A stretch of 64,000 bases of DNA from Bacteroidetes bacterium UBA1935 (lineage in GTDB: Bacteria > Bacteroidota > Bacteroidia > Chitinophagales > Chitinophagaceae): contig DDFF01000013.1 in NCBI GenBank assembly GCA_002337045.1, forward strand, positions 152,407 to 216,406, in the 5' to 3' direction. Positions 52,862 to 58,735 of the stretch are shown in pieces (position 1 is the first letter of the stretch; every line of letters begins with the position of its first letter). The position numbers and the translations under genes were made by a program. The notes under the pieces are model-generated. The model worked only from the letters and a program-made list of their open reading frames with translations. It was not told where the DNA came from and searched no databases.

Positions 52862-54052
52862 ATGTCCGAAAACACACAGGGCAACGAACAGCCCGAAAAC
52901 CCGCAACATCCTGAAAACCAACATGAAAACACACAGGAGAACACAGGTGAGAACAAAGATGAGCAATCACCCAAGCCTGCACCTTACGACCCGTCCAAAG
53001 ACCCGACAAACCCGTACTACTTTCCGCCACCACCACCTGTGGGCGATGCTATGGTAAAAGCCATTACAGACGAGGTAGAAGGCTTTTTGCGACAACCCAT
53101 AGACACGGGCATGTTTACCGTAAAAACAGCCAACCAGTGGATAGACGAGGCCAGCAAACGCCCCATACCCCAAATGCTCTTTGACGAGATGTGGTACGAA
53201 GGTGAACTCTGCATCTTCTTTGCAGATACCAATACAGGCAAGAGCATCCTTGCCGTGCAGATTGCAGACAGCATCAGCCGTGGTGTACCTATCGACGGGT
53301 TTAAAATATCGGCACAGGCACAGCCCGTTGTGTACTTCGATTTTGAGTTGTTTGACAAACAATTTGAACTGCGCTACAGTGTAGACTATCAGCAGCACTA
53401 TCGCTTTGCGGATAATCTGAAGCGTGCCGAGATAGACCCCGACATGAGCATCCCCGAGCACTATATGTGTATGGAAGATTACCTGCACGATAGCATCATC
53501 ACCACCATCATGGCTACGGGTGCGCGTGTACTTATTATTGACAATATTACATATCTGCGGCAAGAAACAGAGAAAGCCAAAGACGCACTGCCACTGATGA
53601 AACACCTGAAAGCGCTGAAGCAGCGCTACAACCTGAGCATACTGGCACTGGCACACACCCCCAAGCGAGATGCCAGCAAACCACTGACGATGAACGACCT
53701 GCAAGGCAGCAAGATGTTATCTAACTTTTGTGACAGTTGTTTTTGTATAGGTGCCTGCACACAGGACAACAACCTGCGCTACCTGAAGCAGATAAAGACA
53801 CGCACCAAAGAGTTTCGCTACCACGAGCGCAACGTAGCCCTCTGCCGCATCGAAAAGCCTTACAACTTCCTCCGCTTTTCCCTTGTAGGAAATGGGAATG
53901 AGTACGAGCATTTGAAAACGAGCGAGGAGAAAGGAAAGGATGCGATGATAGAGCTGTGTAAAAGGATGCACGAAGATGGTATGACGTTAAGAGATATTGC
54001 AGATGAATTAGGCATCAGCAAGAGTACTGTTAGCAACTACCTGAATACTTAG
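52862..54052 (+). CDS. RepA/DnaB-like ATPase with C-terminal helix-turn-helix
   Basis: 396 residues. The first 50 are low-complexity, rich in Asn, Gln, Glu and Pro (NEQPENPQHPENQHE). Then comes a RecA-fold ATPase with Walker A FADTNTGKSI near residue 120 and Walker B RVLIIDNITYL near 223, plus an AHTPKRD motif. The last 35 residues are a helix-turn-helix (MTLRDIADELGISKSTVSN). The fold is that of RepA-type replication helicases and AAA_25 ATPases on plasmids and mobile elements. It stands alone, with no integrase or relaxase nearby, and is followed at once by TTGTCCA hairpins. A DNA-binding or helicase role is likely; the rest is inference. Confidence 0.75.
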   Translation: MSENTQGNEQPENPQHPENQHENTQENTGENKDEQSPKPAPYDPSKDPTNPYYFPPPPPVGDAMVKAITDEVEGFLRQPIDTGMFTVKTANQWIDEASKRPIPQMLFDEMWYEGELCIFFADTNTGKSILAVQIADSISRGVPIDGFKISAQAQPVVYFDFELFDKQFELRYSVDYQQHYRFADNLKRAEIDPDMSIPEHYMCMEDYLHDSIITTIMATGARVLIIDNITYLRQETEKAKDALPLMKHLKALKQRYNLSILALAHTPKRDASKPLTMNDLQGSKMLSNFCDSCFCIGACTQDNNLRYLKQIKTRTKEFRYHERNVALCRIEKPYNFLRFSLVGNGNEYEHLKTSEEKGKDAMIELCKRMHEDGMTLRDIADELGISKSTVSNYLNT

Positions 54053-54061
54053 TGTGGAGTT

Positions 54062-54114
54062 TTGTCCATTTGTCCACCTGTCTGTATATATGGACGGGTG
54101 GACAACTTGGACAA
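54062..54114. repeat. Hairpin 1 of TTGTCCA/TGGACAA array
   Basis: TTGTCCA at 54062 and 54070 pairs with TGGACAA at 54099 and 54108 around a 22-base loop that contains TATATATGG. It begins ten bases after the ATPase stop and may double as its terminator. Confidence 0.75.
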
Positions 54115-54122
54115 GATGATAT

Positions 54123-54194
54123 TTGTCCACTTTGTCCATTTTGTCCAAATAATCAGTAACTAAAAAACGTGGACAAGTTGGACAACTTGGACAA
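54123..54194. repeat. Hairpin 2 of TTGTCCA/TGGACAA array
   Basis: Three copies of TTGTCCA at 54123, 54132 and 54141 (period 9) pair with three copies of TGGACAA at 54170, 54179 and 54188 (period 9) around a 22-base loop. The 25-base arms are complementary at every word and differ only at the two-base spacers. Confidence 0.8.
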
Positions 54195-54246
54195 GAATTG
54201 CAAGACACTCACATCACTACACAGCACGCATAATAAACCCACACGC

Positions 54247-54280
54247 GTCATTGCGAGGAACGAAGCAATCTCACGGAATG
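54247..54280 (+). repeat. 34-base dispersed repeat, copy A
   Basis: Begins GTCATTGCGAGGAACG and ends TCACGGAATG. Its exact reverse complement is copy B at 54994-55027. It lies 49 bases upstream of the orphan membrane protein gene. Internally ATTGC and GCAAT can pair. Confidence 0.9.
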
Positions 54281-54329
54281 AGGGGAGAAAATGAAAAGTT
54301 TTTTATTTTAGTGACTACATTCCTTTATT

Positions 54330-54986
54330 ATGAAAGCGCTAATAAATAAACACAAAAGAGAAATTATCATTTCATTTTTGGTAAGTATTGTTTGTTTTTA
54401 CATTGAGCCAGTACTTAAATACATAGGACAATTTGTTGTAAACATACTGACAACGATTAGTACCCAATTTTCAAACTACTATTATCATTCGCTATCTCAA
54501 AGTCCTACACATAGCAATGACTATTTAAATACTGCATTATTGTTAATTATTTTGACGATAATGTTTATGGATTCATATTATAAAACAGGAAAATATAGCA
54601 CCAAACTTAGAAATCAAATTCAGGAGCTTGAAGAAGTAATTGCTGGTAAAGAACCCGAACCGAAAGTACCAGTAACTAAGGAAAAAGTGTTAGAAGAAAT
54701 TACCACGGATAAAAAATTTCTAATAAAGACACAACGAATAAACTCTGGAATCGCTATCCTACAAATAATAATTGGATTATATATAATGCTATCTTCTTCA
54801 ATAAAACAAACGGTATGTGAGCAAGTAAATTCTTTCAATAATGAAGTGACTAAAATAAGTCCATACATAACAGATAATGAAATCAAAATAATAAAGTCGA
54901 AATGGACTATGATGAAAAATCAAAATGATTATACACAAATTGCCAACTTTGTAAATGCTGTAGAAAAGAAATACAATCTTAATTAA
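54330..54986 (+). CDS. Orphan AT-rich membrane protein inside repeat cassette
   Basis: 218 residues with hydrophobic segments near residues 12-30, 67-82 and 145-160. An acidic/lysine segment in the middle (QIQELEEVIAGKEPEPKVP) and a hydrophilic Lys/Asn-rich C-terminus follow. I recognise no family. The gene is visibly more AT-rich than its neighbours and uses AAA/AAT/ATA-type codons heavily, suggesting recent transfer. It is enclosed by inverted copies A and B of the 34-base repeat; its stop is seven bases from copy B. A membrane-located effector or sensor is possible but unsupported. Confidence 0.65.
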   Translation: MKALINKHKREIIISFLVSIVCFYIEPVLKYIGQFVVNILTTISTQFSNYYYHSLSQSPTHSNDYLNTALLLIILTIMFMDSYYKTGKYSTKLRNQIQELEEVIAGKEPEPKVPVTKEKVLEEITTDKKFLIKTQRINSGIAILQIIIGLYIMLSSSIKQTVCEQVNSFNNEVTKISPYITDNEIKIIKSKWTMMKNQNDYTQIANFVNAVEKKYNLN

Positions 54987-54993
54987 CTCTCTT

Positions 54994-55027
54994 CATTCCG
55001 TGAGATTGCTTCGTTCCTCGCAATGAC
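54994..55027 (-). repeat. 34-base dispersed repeat, copy B (inverted)
   Basis: Begins CATTCCGTGAGATTGC and ends CTCGCAATGAC, the exact reverse complement of copy A. The downstream inverted partner of the membrane-protein cassette. Confidence 0.9.
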
Positions 55028-55054
55028 ACGAGTGGTTTATGACTTGTATAGTCT

Positions 55055-55117
55055 GTGTCCATTTGTCCATTTTGTCCAACATATATAATACATGGACACT
55101 TGGACAAGATTGGACAA
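55055..55117. repeat. Hairpin 3 of TTGTCCA/TGGACAA array
   Basis: GTGTCCA (55055) and TTGTCCA (55063, 55072) pair with TGGACAC (55093) and TGGACAA (55101, 55111) around a 14-base loop whose last 12 bases are ATATATAATACA. It forms a tandem pair with hairpin 4. Confidence 0.75.
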
Positions 55118-55123
55118 GATTGT

Positions 55124-55177
55124 TTGTCCATTTTGTCCACGATATATAATACATGGACATTTGGACAAGTTGGACAA
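55124..55177. repeat. Hairpin 4 of TTGTCCA/TGGACAA array
   Basis: TTGTCCA at 55124 and 55133 faces TGGACAT (55154) and TGGACAA (55162, 55171). The loop again ends in ATATATAATACA, the same 12 bases as in hairpin 3, so hairpins 3 and 4 look like tandem copies. Confidence 0.75.
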
Positions 55178-55225
55178 AACTCACCATATAGCAATACTAA
55201 TAAACATCTACCAAAAAAAACACGA

Positions 55226-55259
55226 GTCATTGCGAGGCACGAAGCAATCTCACGGAATG
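55226..55259 (+). repeat. 34-base dispersed repeat, copy C
   Basis: Begins GTCATTGCGAGGCACG and ends TCACGGAATG. Differs from copy A by one base (GGCAC for GGAAC). It lies six bases from the stop of the leftward GIY-YIG gene. Confidence 0.9.
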
Positions 55260-55265
55260 TGGGGA

Positions 55266-55559
55266 TTAATACAGCTCAACAGACAAATCCCTCCAATCAG
55301 GGTTTTCAGATGCAATCAGTTGCTCCTTGTATTCCCTGCTGCAACCCTTTAGTCGTTTTTCTTCCTTGATGGCATCTTCTATGTATTCGAACAGTTGATA
55401 ATAAACAAGCACCACACAATTATAACGTGCTGCAAAACCAGTTGGGTTTAACTTTTGCTGATGTTCTGTTATACGATTGGGCAGGTTTGCTGTAACCCCG
55501 ATGTACAGCGTATTTCTGTTGGGTGAAGATAGTACGTAAACTGCCCCGCCTTTATGCAT
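55266..55559 (-). CDS. Single-domain GIY-YIG nuclease inside repeat cassette
   Basis: 97 residues from the ATG at 55559. The GIY-YIG core is seen as GGAVYVLSSPNRNTLYIGVTAN (cited by its parts VYVLSS and LYIGVT), then LPNRITEHQQK and the catalytic Glu region. Relatives are YhbQ-like stand-alone endonuclease domains. The frame stays open upstream through copy D of the 34-base repeat, which would add 27 residues (VIARHEAISRN); I reject that start because it reads the repeat. Copies C and D enclose the gene as an inverted pair, and the stop is six bases from copy C. Confidence 0.8.
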   Translation of the reverse strand: MHKGGAVYVLSSPNRNTLYIGVTANLPNRITEHQQKLNPTGFAARYNCVVLVYYQLFEYIEDAIKEEKRLKGCSREYKEQLIASENPDWRDLSVELY

Positions 55560-55582
55560 ACTGTAAATATAATACAACCAAG

Positions 55583-55616
55583 CATTTCGTGAGATTGCTT
55601 CGTGCCTCGCAATGAC
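55583..55616 (-). repeat. 34-base dispersed repeat, copy D (inverted)
   Basis: Begins CATTTCGTGAGATTGC and ends CTCGCAATGAC: the reverse complement of copy C with one change. It lies 23 bases upstream of the GIY-YIG start. Confidence 0.9.
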
Positions 55617-55640
55617 ACTCATTTTTACAATGACACTCAT
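55611..55640. repeat. 12-base direct repeat at the outer edge of copy D
   Basis: AATGACACTCAT occurs at 55611-55622 and again at 55629-55640. The first copy overlaps the end of repeat D. It may mark slippage or an insertion scar. Confidence 0.6.
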
Positions 55641-55661
55641 GTTAAAGTAGCACTCCCTCTA

Positions 55662-56018
55662 CTACCCCTCTGTAGGTTTGCGGATGTTGAGGATGCCGAT
55701 GTATAGCACAAATATGTAGAATATACTGAGGACGAAGTAGGCTGAAAATATATCTGCCTTATCGTGGTAGTTGCTTTGGTAGGCGGCGTAGATGGTGTAC
55801 CAGTTGATGAGTGTAAAGGCTACCGAAAATGCAAAGTAGATGGGCATGCTGCGTTTGGTGGTCAGCATTACTACCAGGTACACAAGCATCCACAATGCAG
55901 TAAAGCCCGATACGAGGAGTGCCATCACAGCATCGCCCAGTGCCTGGCTACCCCATGGGTCGGCCATGGCAGCAAGGGGCAATAATACAGCCGTTGCCAG
56001 CAACGATAGTTTGCGCAT
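55662..56018 (-). CDS. Small integral membrane protein
   Basis: 118 residues with four hydrophobic helices; the first may be a signal (MRKLSLLATAVLLPLAAMA). It has tryptophan- and tyrosine-rich segments (ALWMLVYLVVMLTT; INWYTIYAAYQ). It ends in a short basic tail (NIRKPTEG). No family is recognised. The ATG at 56018 is preferred to 56027. It lies next to the GIY-YIG cassette but reads leftward without repeats of its own. Confidence 0.6.
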   Translation of the reverse strand: MRKLSLLATAVLLPLAAMADPWGSQALGDAVMALLVSGFTALWMLVYLVVMLTTKRSMPIYFAFSVAFTLINWYTIYAAYQSNYHDKADIFSAYFVLSIFYIFVLYIGILNIRKPTEG

Positions 56019-56076
56019 GCGGTGCAAGATAGTGTTGGTGTAAATATACGTGTAAAGGCTGTGTGCGTAATCACAC

Positions 56077-56640
56077 TCAATCTGCCATCATGGTTTTGTA
56101 GAAGTAGCTTTGTTTTATAGATGCTTTTGTAGGTTTTGTCCTGTCCTCATTAAGACCTACATCACACACGGCACCAAAAATATTGATGGTAACCATATCA
56201 GCATCCCAGGGGCATGGCCATATATGGTTGATGGCTCTATTTACCTCTGCTCTTATTTGCTCTTTAGTATATTTCTGCAGCAATTTAGACTTTAGTCGTA
56301 CAACATAATCAGGCCTGTATTTTTTCTTATGCGAGCCATATTCCATCACTCTTTTTAGATATATAAATACGCCATCGTCAATGCTGCCGGTTGCAATTCG
56401 AAATTCTTCTTCCTTATATTCCATATACTGCTTCATAGCACTATAACTATTCCCACAAATGGAAGGGCGATTCCGATAGTCTTCAAATTCTTGCTTCTCT
56501 AAAAAGTAAGTAGCATAAATATCAAACTGCCGTAGCCTGATGAGCCCTGTATTAATCTTTATTGGCTCCATGATATCTAATAACTGTGCCATACAGGTAT
56601 TGGCTATCGTCAGCAACAACAGGGCTATGTATCTACGCAT
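56077..56640 (-). CDS. Secreted protein of unknown function
   Basis: 187 residues. A signal peptide (MRRYIALLLLTIANTCMA) precedes a mature domain with a lysine- and tyrosine-rich N-terminal half and alpha-helical central part (EQIRAEVNRAINHIWPCPW) with three or so cysteines. I do not recognise a family. It lies in the same leftward orientation as the small membrane protein, after a gap of 58 bases. Confidence 0.6.
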   Translation of the reverse strand: MRRYIALLLLTIANTCMAQLLDIMEPIKINTGLIRLRQFDIYATYFLEKQEFEDYRNRPSICGNSYSAMKQYMEYKEEEFRIATGSIDDGVFIYLKRVMEYGSHKKKYRPDYVVRLKSKLLQKYTKEQIRAEVNRAINHIWPCPWDADMVTINIFGAVCDVGLNEDRTKPTKASIKQSYFYKTMMAD

Positions 56641-56821
56641 AGGTAAGGTGTTTGTATAAATATACGGAAACTAAGATGTGATTAGTATGCCCGCAATACG
56701 TTGAAAATCTTATCTCATTGATTATCAAACACAAGCTATACAGTTTGTAAACGGCTGGTTAATCGTTAACACAGGCAGCGGTTAAGCGGTTCTAAACGGG
56801 GCGTTAAGCGAGGCTGATTAT

Positions 56822-56853
56822 TTGGCAAAGGGGTGTTTGCGGGTGCATCTTTG
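56822..56853 (+). promoter_or_regulatory. Possible promoter for the 30-residue gene
   Basis: TTG (56822-56824) and CATCTTTG (56846-56853, one base off TAnnTTTG) are 21 bases apart. The ATG at 56902 is about 48 bases further on. Confidence 0.4.
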
Positions 56854-56901
56854 TATCATCAAAACGGAAAATAAAAAACACACTTTCAAAACACACACAA
56901 A

Positions 56902-56994
56902 ATGAAAAACGCATCATACAAAACAGACGCTGCTAAAAAGATTGCACTCTTCGCATCTATACTGGTTTGCATAGTAACAGCAGTAAACATTTAA
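56902..56994 (+). CDS. 30-residue membrane peptide
   Basis: An ATG at 56902 opens 30 codons: a basic start (MKNASYKTDAAKK) then a hydrophobic segment (IALFASILVCIVTAVNI) long enough to span the membrane. There is a plausible promoter upstream and a terminator 66 bases downstream. It could be a small envelope peptide or a membrane-active toxin-like peptide. No antitoxin-like antisense gene is visible. No family is recognised. Confidence 0.45.
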   Translation: MKNASYKTDAAKKIALFASILVCIVTAVNI

Positions 56995-57059
56995 TCAGTA
57001 ACATACACAGGCACCCCGTAAGGTGTCAGCACGATTCTCTCTTATCCTCTATATGTAAC

Positions 57060-57083
57060 AAGGCCCCGTATCTACGGGGCTTT
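57060..57083. terminator. Shared terminator for 30-residue gene and xth
   Basis: GCCCCGTA (57063-57070) and TACGGGGC (57073-57080) form a GC-rich stem, followed by TTTATTG on the + strand, and preceded by AAG. It lies between converging genes. Confidence 0.75.
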
Positions 57084-57112
57084 ATTGTTGTTATACAGTA
57101 TTTAGGCTGTGC

Positions 57113-57883
57113 TTATTTCAGCTTCAGTTCCAGATAAGACGGGCAGTGATCGCTGTGTTTTACATCGGGGTAGATGGCTACACTCTTTATCTTGCTGCGC
57201 AGTGGTTCTGTTACAGATATATAATCTATACGCCAGCCTTTGTTTTGCAGCCTCACACTGGGAAAGCGGGCACTCCACCATGTATAGTTGTGCGGTTCTT
57301 TATTCAGCTCGCGAAAGGAATCTACAAAACCCTTCTCCCAAAAAGCATCCAGCCATGCACGCTCTTCGGGCAGGAAGCCGCTGCTCTTCTGGTTGGTCTT
57401 CGGGCTGTGGATGTCTATGTCTTTATTGGCAATGTTGTAGTCGCCACATATCACAAGGTTCTTGCGTGTTTTACGCAGGTCTATCAGGTATTCCTGAAAT
57501 TCATCCAACCACTTGTATTTATACGTCTGCCTTTCATCGCCGCTTGTGCCACTGGGAAAGTAGGCATTGATAACAGATACATCGCCAAAGTCGGCACGTA
57601 TCACCCTACCCTCTGCATCGCTCTGCATAATGCCATTGCCTTTGTACACGGCATCCGCTTTCTTCTTCGATAATATAGCCACACCGCTATAGCCTTTCTT
57701 TTCGGCAGAAAACCAGTGAGACTCGTAGCCCAGTGTGTGTATGGCTGCTGTGTCTACATCTTCTTCATTGGCTTTTGTCTCTTGCAGGCAAATGATATCG
57801 GCAGGGTCTGTCTGCAACCAATCGATAAAGCCTTTCTTCATTGCGGCACGTATGCCGTTTACATTGTAGGTTATAATGCGCAT
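57113..57883 (-). CDS. xth: Exodeoxyribonuclease III
   Basis: An AP endonuclease and 3'-exonuclease for base excision repair. The 256-residue protein has YNVNGIRAA at the start, CLQETKA near residue 35 with the metal-binding Glu, GDYNIA near 149, and HSDHCP near 245 carrying the catalytic His. The order and spacing are standard. It is followed at a distance of 6 bases by the heme-binding gene upstream. Confidence 0.95.
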   Translation of the reverse strand: MRIITYNVNGIRAAMKKGFIDWLQTDPADIICLQETKANEEDVDTAAIHTLGYESHWFSAEKKGYSGVAILSKKKADAVYKGNGIMQSDAEGRVIRADFGDVSVINAYFPSGTSGDERQTYKYKWLDEFQEYLIDLRKTRKNLVICGDYNIANKDIDIHSPKTNQKSSGFLPEERAWLDAFWEKGFVDSFRELNKEPHNYTWWSARFPSVRLQNKGWRIDYISVTEPLRSKIKSVAIYPDVKHSDHCPSYLELKLK

Positions 57884-57889
57884 GTGTTA

Positions 57890-58354
57890 TTATTCTGTTG
57901 GTAGAGATTTGATTTGCTGATGCAGTGCCTTTGCCCATGCTACCAGTGTAGCTTTCTCGGTACTTGTCAGCTTTGCATCTGTGTGTACGATGGTGTAAGA
58001 GCTCAGTGGCATTTCGCCCTCTTCTACCATTTCTACTACTTCTTCCATCTTGTGGGCAGCTTTCTTGTTTTTGTAGGCGGCAAACTCGCTGAAGTCCAAC
58101 TCTGCCTTGCCCTCATCCACATGGTGCTGCATCCACAGGCCTATGGGTTGTATATTGGTATACCACGGGTAGGTGGTGTTATTGCTATGGCAATCGTTGC
58201 AGGCTTTTTTCAGGATGGCGTTTACATCATCGGGCACGGTATATTTGGTACTGATGTCGTTGGCAGACATGGCAGTAGCCACATTCTTATCGGGGCGTAC
58301 AAACTGCAATACAACCAATGCGATGAGCAGTCCTATCAATATCTTCTTTACCAT
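57890..58354 (-). CDS. Heme-binding domain protein
   Basis: A 154-residue protein with an N-terminal helix (ILIGLLIALVVLQFV, about 5-19) that serves as membrane anchor or signal. The mature part has a CNDCH motif within ACNDCHSNNTTYPWY near residue 52, the signature of the haem_bd family, and conserved QHHVDEGKAELDF and MEEGEMPLSSY-like segments (EEGEMPLSSYT). It is probably a periplasmic c-type heme protein. It lies six bases before xth. Confidence 0.85.
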   Translation of the reverse strand: MVKKILIGLLIALVVLQFVRPDKNVATAMSANDISTKYTVPDDVNAILKKACNDCHSNNTTYPWYTNIQPIGLWMQHHVDEGKAELDFSEFAAYKNKKAAHKMEEVVEMVEEGEMPLSSYTIVHTDAKLTSTEKATLVAWAKALHQQIKSLPTE

Positions 58355-58438
58355 ACTTGTTTGTCTTTGCTACAAAGTAAAAAAAATGCCGCGACAAATG
58401 AATGCACGGCAGTTTAGTATTGTGTTTCATTTTAAAAA

Positions 58439-58633
58439 TTACGGCATCTCAAGAGTCATATTAATTTTATTTTGGAACATGTATTGCATGAAGTCCTTGT
58501 AATCTTTTCTCGCATTTTCTCTTTGAACACCGATTTGAGCCGTGAATGCGTTTTGTTCTATTGCCTTATACTCTACCTGATCTGCATCAAAATATAGTTC
58601 ATATAATTCAAGGGCTTTGTCTAAATAGGTCAT
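58439..58633 (-). CDS. Small hypothetical protein (64 residues)
   Basis: 64 codons from the ATG at 58633. The product is helical in pattern, rich in Tyr, Asp, Glu and Gln (YLDKALELYELYFD and ENARKDYKDFMQYMF) with no signal or membrane helix. No family is recognised. It lies between the heme-binding gene and the peptidase terminator, in AT-rich DNA. Coding potential is moderate. Confidence 0.5.
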   Translation of the reverse strand: MTYLDKALELYELYFDADQVEYKAIEQNAFTAQIGVQRENARKDYKDFMQYMFQNKINMTLEMP

Positions 58634-58684
58634 ATTTCTTTAATTGGTTATAATATAATATACTAAAATTATTTGAAATAAAAA

Positions 58685-58703
58685 AGGCTACGATTTGTAG
58701 CCT
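58685..58703 (-). terminator. Terminator of the S9 peptidase gene
   Basis: AGGCTAC (58685-58691) pairs with GTAGCCT (58697-58703), loop GATTT. On the minus strand the stem is followed by TTTTTTATTTC. It lies 33 bases after the stop of the peptidase. Confidence 0.85.
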
Positions 58704-58735
58704 AGTTTATTTTAGTATTGTGTTATTGTTGGATA

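Larger units (their letters stand above)
56641..57112. other. Intergenic region holding a 30-residue gene
   Basis: A 472-base gap. The left half has no gene I can support. The right half holds a possible promoter (56822-56853), a 30-codon gene (56902-56994) and a shared terminator (57060-57083). Confidence 0.6.

Noticed and set aside
54062..55177. CRISPR array
   Set aside because: The repeated unit is 7 bases at a 9-base period in both orientations; there are no 25-35-base direct repeats with unique spacers and no cas genes.
54979..55369. Several short frames on both strands across the TTGTCCA hairpins
   Set aside because: Their products (MDKMDK- and CPSVHVLY-like) only translate the repeated word and have no independent support.
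52862..55640. Prophage or conjugative element
   Set aside because: No integrase, transposase, relaxase, capsid or tail gene is seen; only the RepA-like ATPase hints at a replicon.
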